A DNA stretch of 29,114 nt from an uncultured Ruminococcus sp. (GTDB taxonomy: Bacteria; Bacillota; Clostridia; Oscillospirales; Ruminococcaceae). Position numbers and translations under genes: made by a program. The notes below the pieces were generated by a model. The model did no database searches and was not told the origin of the DNA. It saw nothing but the letters and a program-made list of their open reading frames with translations. Shown here in pieces: positions 7,715 to 14,855 of the stretch. Position 1 is the stretch's first letter; every line of letters begins with the position of its first letter. The stretch spans positions 1 through 29,114 of the forward strand of contig CAJTWE010000031.1 of NCBI GenBank assembly GCA_910579955.1, in the 5' to 3' direction.

Positions 7715-8998
7715 TTACCTTTCCGAAAAGCACTTGCTGCCCAGATAAGCTTCTCTTTTACCCAGTGAACCAGATATTCTAAGAAGTCTGTTATACTTTG
7801 CAGTACGCTCACCACGACAAGGCGCACCTGTTTTTATTTGACCCGTACCAAGTCCTACTGCAATATCTGCTATTGTGGTATCTTCTGTTTCGCCGGATCT
7901 GTGAGATACAACCGCACCATATCCTGCATCCTGTGCAATACGTATTGCATTTACTGCCTCTGATATAGTTCCTATCTGATTTGGCTTTATAAGAATAGCA
8001 TTGCCTATACCAAGTTCAATTCCCTTTTTAAGCTTCTTTGGATTAGTAACAAAAAGATCATCTCCTACAAGCTGTATACGCTTGCCAAGTGAATTTGTAA
8101 GCTTCTGCCATCCTGTAAAATCCTCTTCATCTGCACCATCTTCAAGAGATCGAATAGGATATTCACTGCAAAGCTTATCCCAATAGGAAATAAGTTCATC
8201 TACCTTATATTCCTTTCCGCTTTTAGGCAGAAGATAAGAATCGCATTTCTCACACTTCCATTCACTGGCGGCGGCATCAAGAGCAAGTACAAAATCTTTA
8301 CCAGGTGTATATCCAGCCTGTTCTATAGCTCTCAAAAGATATTCGAGAGCTTCCCTATCACTATTAAGGTCAGGGGCAAATCCGCCCTCGTCTCCTACTG
8401 CTGTACTCAGTTTATTTTTATTCAAAACGCTTTTCAGAGAATGATATACTTCGCTGCACCACATAAGACCCATAGAAAAATTTTCAGCTCCAATGGGCAT
8501 TATCATAAACTCCTGTACATCAATGTTATTAGAAGCGTGTGCTCCGCCGTTAAGAACATTCATCATGGGAACTGGTGTTTTGACTGCATTAAAACCACCA
8601 AGAAATTGAAACAGCGGCATATGATGTGAAATTGCAGCCGCCTTTGTTGCTGCAATAGATACTGCAAGAATAGCGTTTGCGCCGAGATTGGACTTATCTT
8701 CACTGCCGTCTAAACTTAGAAGAACGGCATCAACCTCCGCCGGATTAGTAAAAGAAAAGTCTGTAAGTTTGCGTCTAATTGTTTTATTTATATTATTAAC
8801 CGCTTGAATTACGCCTTTGCCGCCATAGCGTGCATCATCGCCATCACGAAGTTCCAGTGCTTCAAACTTTCCCGTAGATGCACCACTGGGAACTGAACCA
8901 CGTCCTCTTGAACCGTCTGTCAGAACGACCTCAGCTTCAACTGTAGGATTGCCTCGTGAATCAAGAATCTCACGTCCAAATATTGTTTGTATTTTCAT
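7715..8998 (-). CDS. eno: Enolase (phosphopyruvate hydratase)
   Basis: A 427-aa enolase converting 2-phosphoglycerate to phosphoenolpyruvate in glycolysis. The N-terminal hallmark GREILDSRGNPTVE, the loop SGASTGKFEALELRDGD, VGDEGGFAPDL, the Mg-ligand region LALDAAASEW and SLEDGADEEDF, and the signature IKPNQIGTISE followed by SHRSGETEDTTIADIAVG are all present. Length is normal for bacteria. GGAG sits before the ATG at 8998. The C-terminus (LGSKCFSER) is slightly divergent. It forms a two-gene unit with the small membrane protein that follows it. Confidence 0.97.
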   Translation of the reverse strand: MKIQTIFGREILDSRGNPTVEAEVVLTDGSRGRGSVPSGASTGKFEALELRDGDDARYGGKGVIQAVNNINKTIRRKLTDFSFTNPAEVDAVLLSLDGSEDKSNLGANAILAVSIAATKAAAISHHMPLFQFLGGFNAVKTPVPMMNVLNGGAHASNNIDVQEFMIMPIGAENFSMGLMWCSEVYHSLKSVLNKNKLSTAVGDEGGFAPDLNSDREALEYLLRAIEQAGYTPGKDFVLALDAAASEWKCEKCDSYLLPKSGKEYKVDELISYWDKLCSEYPIRSLEDGADEEDFTGWQKLTNSLGKRIQLVGDDLFVTNPKKLKKGIELGIGNAILIKPNQIGTISEAVNAIRIAQDAGYGAVVSHRSGETEDTTIADIAVGLGTGQIKTGAPCRGERTAKYNRLLRISGSLGKREAYLGSKCFSER

Positions 8999-9019
8999 AA
9001 AAAAGCTCCATTCTTTTCA

Positions 9020-9074
9020 GGAAGTAAACCACATCAGAATTATGCGGTACTTCCGTTGTTTTGTTCATATTATA
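9020..9074 (-). promoter_or_regulatory. eno promoter -10 and 5'-UTR stem-loop
   Basis: Minus-strand TATAAT at 9074-9069; no convincing -35 box 17 nt upstream. The leader that follows contains a hairpin at 9054-9020: GGAAGTA pairs with TACTTCC and CCGCA with TGTGG, with a small bulge. There is no T-run, so it is not an attenuator terminator. Confidence 0.5.
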
Positions 9075-9121
9075 CACAGCATTTTTGCTAATATTCTTAC
9101 TTTAATCTGTAAATAATTTGA

Positions 9122-9163
9122 GTTAATATTAACATTGACATTTTTCTTTTTATATGATAAAAT
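9122..9163 (+). promoter_or_regulatory. Promoter of the lipoprotein gene, with upstream palindrome
   Basis: TTGACA (9135-9140), 17-nt spacer, TAAAAT (9158-9163). A perfect 12-bp palindrome GTTAATATTAAC (9122-9133) abuts the -35 box and could be a regulator site. Confidence 0.65.
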
Positions 9164-9198
9164 ATTTATTGAATAAAATTTATATTATGGAGGATGTT

Positions 9199-9882
9199 AT
9201 GAAAAAAATTATATCATCAGTACTTGCTGTAACTGTTATTGCAGGCACTCTTATGACCGGATGCGGCAACGTAGATAAAAACTTTGCAAGCGACTACGTG
9301 GCAGCAACTATGGACGCTTCTTACAAAGGTGAATTCAATAACTACATGAAAATCACTGTATCAAACGAAGAAGATGTACAAGAAATTTATGATAATACAA
9401 TTGATTATTATACTGAATCTATCGCATATTATTGCGAAGTGTACACCGAAGACATAAGCGAAGATCTACATACAGAATACACAGAATTCACAAAGGAACT
9501 GTTATCAAAAGCTATGTACACAGTTTCTTCTGCTGAAAACGGCAAAGAAAGCTGTTATGTAAAGATCTCTATCAAGCCTATCAATCTTCTTGAACAGGCT
9601 GAGAGTGATATCCAAAGATGCGTTGACGACTACAACAACAAACTGGAAGAAATTGGAGAAGAAGAACTTAACAACTATACTGATGAACAATATCAGGAAC
9701 TTGAAGATGACTACGCAAGAAACGTTCTTGATGCTCTGAAAAAGAATGCTGATAATCTGGAATATAAGGACAACATCGACTTTACTATGGAAATACTCAT
9801 CGATGAAGACGGTCTTTATGCTCCTGCAAATGATGACGATTGGAACACTATTGATGACTATATCATGGGCATATATGAATAA
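9199..9882 (+). CDS. Putative lipoprotein (227 aa), function unknown
   Basis: A secreted lipoprotein: short basic N-terminus, hydrophobic stretch and a lipobox-like TLMTGC with the lipidated Cys at position 22. The mature part is acidic and rich in Asp, Glu, Asn and Tyr, with predicted helices and no transmembrane segment. The layout (about 200 residues after the Cys, start of mature domain about growth of 'YMK...VSNEED') resembles DUF5105-type lipoproteins of gut Clostridia, but I cannot confirm that. I start at 9199 because GGAGG lies 5-6 nt upstream; the upstream in-frame ATG (9154) overlaps the -10 box. It is monocistronic, between its own promoter and terminator. Confidence 0.8.
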   Translation: MKKIISSVLAVTVIAGTLMTGCGNVDKNFASDYVAATMDASYKGEFNNYMKITVSNEEDVQEIYDNTIDYYTESIAYYCEVYTEDISEDLHTEYTEFTKELLSKAMYTVSSAENGKESCYVKISIKPINLLEQAESDIQRCVDDYNNKLEEIGEEELNNYTDEQYQELEDDYARNVLDALKKNADNLEYKDNIDFTMEILIDEDGLYAPANDDDWNTIDDYIMGIYE

Positions 9883-9885
9883 AAT

Positions 9886-9922
9886 AAAACTGCTGTGCCT
9901 GAAATTAGTACAGCAGTTTTTC
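9886..9922 (+). terminator. Intrinsic terminator of the lipoprotein gene
   Basis: 11-bp stem AAAACTGCTGT / ACAGCAGTTTT with a 13-nt loop and a T-run, 3 nt after the stop codon. Confidence 0.85.
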
Positions 9923-9935
9923 TCTAAAATAATAC

Positions 9936-9976
9936 AAAAAGCTGTTGTACCATTTTTCAGGTACAGCAGCTTTTTT
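9936..9976 (-). terminator. Intrinsic terminator of the xylanase gene (bidirectional shape)
   Basis: Stem AAAGCTGTTGTACC / GGTACAGCAGCTTT flanked by an A-run on the left and a T-run on the right, so it can act on either strand. It lies 29 nt past the GH10 stop on the minus strand and backs up the lipoprotein terminator on the plus strand. Confidence 0.8.
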
Positions 9977-10005
9977 ACATTTTTAAGCTTTAATATTGTT
10001 AAAAT

Positions 10006-11967
10006 TTAATCAGGAATAACAGGAAGCGTATCAATTCTTTCTCCTATAAACATTAATAAAGCAGATGCGTCTCCTGAATTTACATCTCCATTCTTAGCAC
10101 AGTCGCCGTTTGCCAACTGCTTCTTATTAAATTTAATAGCACCGGTCAGATACTTATTCAGATAAACCATATCTACCATTGTAATCTTAGTGTCGAGATT
10201 TACATCACCATATTTAATGTTTTCAGGAATGTCAATACTTGTTGACGTAGTAGTAGTTTCTTTTGTTGTAGTGGTGGTTTCAGTTGTAATATCTGTTCCA
10301 GTAGTTGTGGTTGTTGTTTCAGTTGTTGTAAGATCTGTATTTGTGGTAGTAGTTGTTGTTGTTGTCGTTGTTCCTGTAGATGATATACCATCAACTATTG
10401 CATAAAACGCAGGCTTTGCTGTATAATCTCCATTGAAAAGCAGTGGAAGTCTGTTGGCTCTCCAGCTTGTTTCATCTGTAATTCCCCAGAATACTACTGC
10501 TGAAATGCTGTCTGCATACTTAACGCAAGCATCAAGAATACCGCTGTAAATTTCAGCTTGCTTTTCAAGACCTGCTGCTGATGTATCATTTGTTGTAATA
10601 TCAAGCTCAGTTACCTGAATATCCAAACCAGTAGAGGCAAATTTTGCAAGAGCCTTTTCATACTGTGAAACAGTCGGAAATCCTGTATCAAGGTGAGACT
10701 GCATACCTATACCATCTATAATATCCTTTTCCTTAAAGTCCATTGCCATATTATAGATAGCGTCGGTTTTGCCCGGCATATATTCATTAAAATCATTGTA
10801 ATAAAGCTTGCAGCCTTCCGGTGCATACTTTCTTGCAAATATAAATGCCTGCTCAATAAATGAATTATCGCCGAATATCTGAACCCATGGTGAAGTTTGC
10901 TGGCCGCCGTTATTAGCTCCGCCCTGACGTGCTGAACCATCATCCAGATAACATTCATTTACAACATCATAAGCATAAAATTCTACTGTTGGATATTCTT
11001 CTTTAAGAGCTGCAAAAACATTCTTGATATAATTTTCAAGACGTTCAAGCATTACTTCCTTTGAAGCCCACTGTCCGTTTGCTTCATAGTTCTCACGGAA
11101 GAACCAATCAGGAGTCTGCTGGTGCCATACCAAAACGTGACCACGCATAGGAATATTGTTGTCACGGCAGAAGTTCAGCTGACTTCTTGCATTGTCAAGT
11201 TTTACCTGAGGGTTAACATTGCTGCCAGTTGCAATTGTTGCGTTATAATCAAGCAAAGAATCAGGCTTCATCTCATTGCCTGCGGTAAAGCTATTATAAT
11301 GTTTTTTGATAAGATCTCTAGTTGTATCAGGTGCAAGCTCGGAAGATGTTGCAGCACATCCGATCTTAAAGTAATCAGCATATACGTCTTTAAGTGATGG
11401 GATATCCTTTTCAATATCATACACCGGTGCACTCTTCAATACAAAGTCATCTATATAGAGATTGCAAGTGTCATTGCCTTCAAAATACACATAAACATTT
11501 GTAACATCATCAGAAAAGCTTACCTTAACATCAGAAAATTCCAACCAGCCATCGCCGCCTTGGGTAGCAACGTTGTCGAAATGTCTTTCTCCACCTGCAT
11601 CGGTATATTCTATACTTAACTTTATGTTATTATACCACTGAGGGCATACCCATGCACTAATGGTGTATTCAACACCAGCCTCACATTTGTCACTGAGAGA
11701 AAATTGTGGACCGTTCCAGTTTTTTTCTCTTCCGCTAATGCACATAGACTTAGTGCCGGAATGAGCTTTTTCCGTAGAAGCTTCAATAACCTCTACCCCG
11801 CCTCTTCCAGTGAATAGGCTTACATCGCCATCTTCAAAATCATTTGAGTACAGTACTACTGCTTCCGATGCAGCGTCCGCCTGTACATTGCTGAAAAATC
11901 CCGGCGCTAATGCTGTACACAGCATTACAGCGCTAAGAATTCCAGCGACTGTTTTGTTTCTTTCCAT
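10006..11967 (-). CDS. Cellulosomal endo-1,4-beta-xylanase: CBM22-like, GH10, dockerin
   Basis: A 653-aa secreted xylanase. Modules: signal peptide (about 1-31), CBM22/CBM4_9-type xylan-binding jelly roll (about 36-180, VLYSNDFEDGD to YIDDFVLK), GH10 barrel (about 185-527), Thr-rich linker (about 530-577) and type I dockerin (about 584-645, DVNLDTKITMVDM and a second, less canonical repeat NGDVNSGDASALL). Catalytic acid/base is E338 in DVVNE and the nucleophile E454 in QVTELDI; MRGHVLVWHQQTPDW and GITDETSWR are also GH10 hallmarks. The ATG at 11967 is chosen because GGAGG lies 8 nt upstream; the earlier ATG (12012) falls inside a 5'-UTR hairpin. It should cut internal xylan linkages while docked on a scaffoldin. 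It is monocistronic. No frameshift is visible. Confidence 0.95.
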   Translation of the reverse strand: MERNKTVAGILSAVMLCTALAPGFFSNVQADAASEAVVLYSNDFEDGDVSLFTGRGGVEVIEASTEKAHSGTKSMCISGREKNWNGPQFSLSDKCEAGVEYTISAWVCPQWYNNIKLSIEYTDAGGERHFDNVATQGGDGWLEFSDVKVSFSDDVTNVYVYFEGNDTCNLYIDDFVLKSAPVYDIEKDIPSLKDVYADYFKIGCAATSSELAPDTTRDLIKKHYNSFTAGNEMKPDSLLDYNATIATGSNVNPQVKLDNARSQLNFCRDNNIPMRGHVLVWHQQTPDWFFRENYEANGQWASKEVMLERLENYIKNVFAALKEEYPTVEFYAYDVVNECYLDDGSARQGGANNGGQQTSPWVQIFGDNSFIEQAFIFARKYAPEGCKLYYNDFNEYMPGKTDAIYNMAMDFKEKDIIDGIGMQSHLDTGFPTVSQYEKALAKFASTGLDIQVTELDITTNDTSAAGLEKQAEIYSGILDACVKYADSISAVVFWGITDETSWRANRLPLLFNGDYTAKPAFYAIVDGISSTGTTTTTTTTTTNTDLTTTETTTTTTGTDITTETTTTTKETTTTSTSIDIPENIKYGDVNLDTKITMVDMVYLNKYLTGAIKFNKKQLANGDCAKNGDVNSGDASALLMFIGERIDTLPVIPD

Positions 11968-11990
11968 AAATAAAACCTCCAAATATTTTA

Positions 11991-12009
11991 AGAGCTTTCC
12001 TAAAGCTCT
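11991..12009 (-). other. 5'-UTR stem-loop of the xylanase gene
   Basis: An 8-bp stem AGAGCTTT / AAAGCTCT with a 3-nt loop, directly after the transcription start region and before the ribosome site. No T-run. Possibly an mRNA-stabilising 5' hairpin. Confidence 0.5.
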
Positions 12010-12020
12010 CATATACTTGT

Positions 12021-12049
12021 ATTGTACAACATAAATGCTAAATTGTCAA
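12021..12049 (-). promoter_or_regulatory. Promoter of the GH10 xylanase gene
   Basis: Minus-strand TTGACA (12049-12044), 17-nt spacer, TACAAT (12026-12021). Confidence 0.75.
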
Positions 12050-12121
12050 TAATCATTTGAAAAGTTAGCATTTTTTGTAAGATTTTATTTTTGAAAGCAA
12101 TATTTGATTGAGTTTATAAAA

Positions 12122-12274
12122 TCATTTATCATTACAGTGACATGCACCTTCACATGATTTACAGGAATTTGGACAGCCTATGCATTTCTTTCCGCTTTTC
12201 TTTTCCTTATAAATATAAAAAACTGCAAGTCCGATTATGATTATCAGTATAGCCAAAATAATTACGTTTTCCAT
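12122..12274 (-). CDS. FeoB-associated Cys-rich membrane protein (50 aa)
   Basis: A 50-aa gene 21 nt downstream of feoB. It starts MENVIILAILIIIIGLAVF, a single transmembrane segment, followed by a basic stretch and a Cys-rich tail CIGCPNSCKSCEGACHC with seven Cys in 17 residues. This is the layout of the FeoB-associated family (PF12669), small proteins found next to feoB in Firmicutes, probably helping iron delivery or acting in place of FeoC. GGGGGA precedes the ATG by a normal distance. It completes a feoA-feoB-partner operon. Confidence 0.85.
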   Translation of the reverse strand: MENVIILAILIIIIGLAVFYIYKEKKSGKKCIGCPNSCKSCEGACHCNDK

Positions 12275-12295
12275 AATTTCCCCCATTCTGAACTG

Positions 12296-14290
12296 TTACG
12301 CATTAATAGTTTTCTTTGCCTTGGAAGCATTATCACCTTTGATACAAAGGAAAGCAATGATCGCTGCCATAATAAGAACCGTAATAAAACCCGGTAAAAA
12401 TCCTGCTCCAAATGTTCCGGTTGTAATAAGTGTTCCAATTTGATATACAAGAAAGCCGATTGAAAAGCCCGTACACAACTGGATACCTATTCCACCCCAG
12501 AACCACTTTGCGCTTTTTATTTCGCTTCTCATAGCTCCCATAGCAGCAAAGCATGGCGGTGTAAAAAGATTAAACATAAGATATGCAAGAGCTGCTGCCT
12601 TTGTTATAGCGAATACAGATGCTGCACTAGTACCTGCGCCTTCTACAAGTTCAAGCTCTTCTGTGTTTATTAAATTTTCAAGGCCAACAAAACATATAGC
12701 CAGTGTACTAACAATATTCTCCTTTGCAATGAAACCTGTAATAGCAGCTGCCGCCATTTGCCATGAAACAACACCGATAATCGGAACAAGAATATATGCA
12801 AAAGGATGAGCAATAGAAGCGAGAATAGAAGCGTCGGCAGATTCAGCCACGCCGAAGCCCCAGTCAAAAGTCTGCATTATCTGAACTACTGTATTACAAA
12901 GAAGAATGATCGTAGCAGCCTTTACTATGTACGCCCAGCCTCGACTGCACATTGATTGAAATGCTCTCCATAAAGACGGCGCTTTATACTCAGGAATTTC
13001 TATAATAAAAAATGATTTCTTTGCATGATTTCCAGTAATCTTATTTATTATAAGTGCACCGAAAAAAATTAAGATTATACCTACAAAATACATAAGCGTA
13101 CCGACCCATGCCGCATTTTTAAAAAATGCACCTGAAAAAAGCGATATAATAGGTAATTTCGCTCCACAGGGCATAAACGGCGTAAGCATTGCACTTGCTC
13201 TGCGCTCACGTTCGTTATGAATAGTACGGCATGACATTACACCCGAAACGGCACATCCTGTTCCCATAACAAACGGAATGACTGATTTACCAGAAAGTCC
13301 TACTCTTTTGAATATTGGGTCAAGAACAACAGAAACTCGTGACATATAACCGCAATCTTCAAGAAGTGCTATCATAAAATACATTACCATAACTAGCGGC
13401 AAAAATCCCACAACTGCAATAACACCGCCAATAATACCATCAATAAAAATGGCGTAAAGAAGCGGATTTGCATTTTTAAGTAATCCGCCTATCCAATCTT
13501 GGAACATTTCAAGCCAGCCACTTAACAAATTTGAAAACCACGGTCCAACCCACGCTTGCGATATTTGAAATATAAGGAACATTATAACAGCAAAAATAGG
13601 TATTCCCAGCCATTTGTTTGTAAGAATCATATCAATTTTATCGCTGGTATTCTTTTCTCTTGTAAGAACCTTGCGCTTTTCAACATCAGAAACTATTCTG
13701 TTTACAAATGCGTATCGTTTTCTATCTGCTGCTTCAACTGCCGTTTTGCTTGTCATATCAACGTTTCCTCCATTGTATGGAGGCTTCTGACTTGATCCTG
13801 CTCTATTAACGGCTGCATTTACCACTGCGCTAAGTCCTTCAGCAGAAGTAGAAATTGTATCTATTACAGGACAATCCAAAATTGCGGAAAGAGATTCTAT
13901 GTCAATTTTTGTTTCTTTTTTAATATTTACATCAGCCTTATTAAGAGCCACAACTAATGGAATTCCCAGCTCTAGCAGCTGTGTAGTAAAGAAAAGACTT
14001 CTGCTAAGATTCGTTGCATCAACTATATTTATTATAACATCAGGGTTCTCAGTCTTAATATAAGAACTGGCAACACTCTCTTCGCTTGTAAAAGGCGACA
14101 TTGAATATGCACCCGGCAAATCAACAACAACAAGCTCCTCGTCTCCAGAATAAAAGCTCTTTTTTATAGGATGAGCTTTCTTCTCAACTGTAACGCCAGC
14201 CCAATTTCCCACGGTCTCATTGCTTCCTGTAAGAGCGTTGTACATCGTAGTTTTTCCACTATTGGGATTACCCGTTAACGCTATTTTCAT
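12296..14290 (-). CDS. feoB: Ferrous iron transporter FeoB
   Basis: A 664-aa Fe(II) transporter. The N-terminal GTPase domain shows G1 GNPNSGKT (7-14), G3 DLPGAYS and G4 NKAD (about 117-120). After a linker with a basic stretch (about 190-225) comes the polytopic membrane part with two Gate domains and the FeoB core (for example PFVMGTGCAVSGVMSCRT and FMPCGAKLPIISLF). Length is slightly shorter than E. coli FeoB, as is common in Firmicutes. GGAGG lies before the ATG. It is the middle gene of feoA-feoB-Cys-rich partner, and a GTTAG-N6-CTAAC repeat lies 29-48 nt upstream of its start. Confidence 0.97.
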   Translation of the reverse strand: MKIALTGNPNSGKTTMYNALTGSNETVGNWAGVTVEKKAHPIKKSFYSGDEELVVVDLPGAYSMSPFTSEESVASSYIKTENPDVIINIVDATNLSRSLFFTTQLLELGIPLVVALNKADVNIKKETKIDIESLSAILDCPVIDTISTSAEGLSAVVNAAVNRAGSSQKPPYNGGNVDMTSKTAVEAADRKRYAFVNRIVSDVEKRKVLTREKNTSDKIDMILTNKWLGIPIFAVIMFLIFQISQAWVGPWFSNLLSGWLEMFQDWIGGLLKNANPLLYAIFIDGIIGGVIAVVGFLPLVMVMYFMIALLEDCGYMSRVSVVLDPIFKRVGLSGKSVIPFVMGTGCAVSGVMSCRTIHNERERRASAMLTPFMPCGAKLPIISLFSGAFFKNAAWVGTLMYFVGIILIFFGALIINKITGNHAKKSFFIIEIPEYKAPSLWRAFQSMCSRGWAYIVKAATIILLCNTVVQIMQTFDWGFGVAESADASILASIAHPFAYILVPIIGVVSWQMAAAAITGFIAKENIVSTLAICFVGLENLINTEELELVEGAGTSAASVFAITKAAALAYLMFNLFTPPCFAAMGAMRSEIKSAKWFWGGIGIQLCTGFSIGFLVYQIGTLITTGTFGAGFLPGFITVLIMAAIIAFLCIKGDNASKAKKTINA

Positions 14291-14318
14291 CTTGCTTTCC
14301 TCCGATTACATACTGTAC

Positions 14319-14338
14319 CGGTTAGAATATACTAACCG
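14319..14338 (-). promoter_or_regulatory. Inverted repeat 1 of the feo set (CGGTTAG-N6-CTAACCG)
   Basis: A 7-bp inverted repeat with a 6-nt spacer between feoA and feoB. The spacer region contains TATATT on the minus strand, so the site could overlap the -10 of an internal feoB promoter, although no good -35 is seen. It shares the core GTTAG-N6-CTAAC with two sites ahead of feoA. Confidence 0.6.
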
Positions 14339-14385
14339 TTCTTTAAAAAAATTTGCATAACTATATTTATTTTATTTTTTTAAAA

Positions 14386-14598
14386 TTATATCTTTATCGC
14401 ACAAGCCAGCGCTTTATCTATATCATATCTTCCATCTTTTATCGAAACAATACAACCACTTCTCATATGAGATATAACTGTAATAGGCTCACCGCTATAA
14501 CAGCCCAAGGTAAACAAAAATGAATTAAGCTCTTCGTCATCTGTTTCTATGGATTTGATAATGTACTCTTTCCCTTCTTCAGCAGAATATAAATTCAT
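14386..14598 (-). CDS. feoA: Ferrous iron transport protein FeoA
   Basis: A 70-aa SH3-like FeoA protein, a cytosolic partner needed for FeoB activity. Visible features are the FeoA-type segment LFTLGCYSGEPITVISHMRSGCIVSI and a C-terminal DIDKALACAIKI. AAAGGCGG precedes the ATG. It is first in the feo operon, 95 nt before feoB, behind a consensus promoter carrying two GTTAG-N6-CTAAC repeats. Confidence 0.9.
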   Translation of the reverse strand: MNLYSAEEGKEYIIKSIETDDEELNSFLFTLGCYSGEPITVISHMRSGCIVSIKDGRYDIDKALACAIKI

Positions 14599-14629
14599 AT
14601 AATTACCGCCTTTCTAATACATGCACTGC

Positions 14630-14645
14630 GTTAGATGAAACTAAC
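14630..14645 (-). promoter_or_regulatory. Inverted repeat 2 of the feo set (GTTAG-N6-CTAAC)
   Basis: GTTAG (14630-14634), 6-nt spacer, CTAAC (14641-14645), in the 5'-UTR between the feoA start site and its ribosome site. Confidence 0.6.
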
Positions 14646-14663
14646 TGCACACCTCAAAAAATA

Positions 14664-14681
14664 AGTTAGAAGCACCTAACT
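14664..14681 (-). promoter_or_regulatory. Inverted repeat 3 of the feo set (AGTTAG-N6-CTAACT)
   Basis: A 6-bp inverted repeat with 6-nt spacer that overlaps the predicted transcription start of the feo operon (about 14683), a good place for a repressor. Confidence 0.65.
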
Positions 14682-14689
14682 GCTACAAT

Positions 14690-14718
14690 ATTATAGCATA
14701 GTGCATATCCCTTGTCAA
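14690..14718 (-). promoter_or_regulatory. Consensus promoter of the feo operon
   Basis: Minus strand TTGACA (14718-14713), 17-nt spacer, TATAAT (14695-14690): a perfect sigma-A type match. Strong basal activity suggests repression through the adjacent repeats. Confidence 0.85.
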
Positions 14719-14774
14719 GGGCTGCCTTGTGTTTTTACAAAACATTTCATATTTTATAATAATTTGATTTTTTA

Positions 14775-14803
14775 TTGTATTTTCACTTTATTTATGTTAT
14801 AAT
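14775..14803 (+). promoter_or_regulatory. Promoter of pepF
   Basis: TTGTAT (14775-14780), 17-nt spacer, TATAAT (14798-14803). It diverges from the feo promoter 57 nt away. Confidence 0.7.
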
Positions 14804-14855
14804 ATCTTTGATATCTATAAAAGGTTTATTATACAATAACAGGAGGATATATTAT

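Noticed and set aside
7510..7782. 90-aa plus-strand frame opposite the 52-aa gene and the end of enolase
   Set aside because: It begins inside the terminator hairpin of the enolase unit and has no ribosome site.
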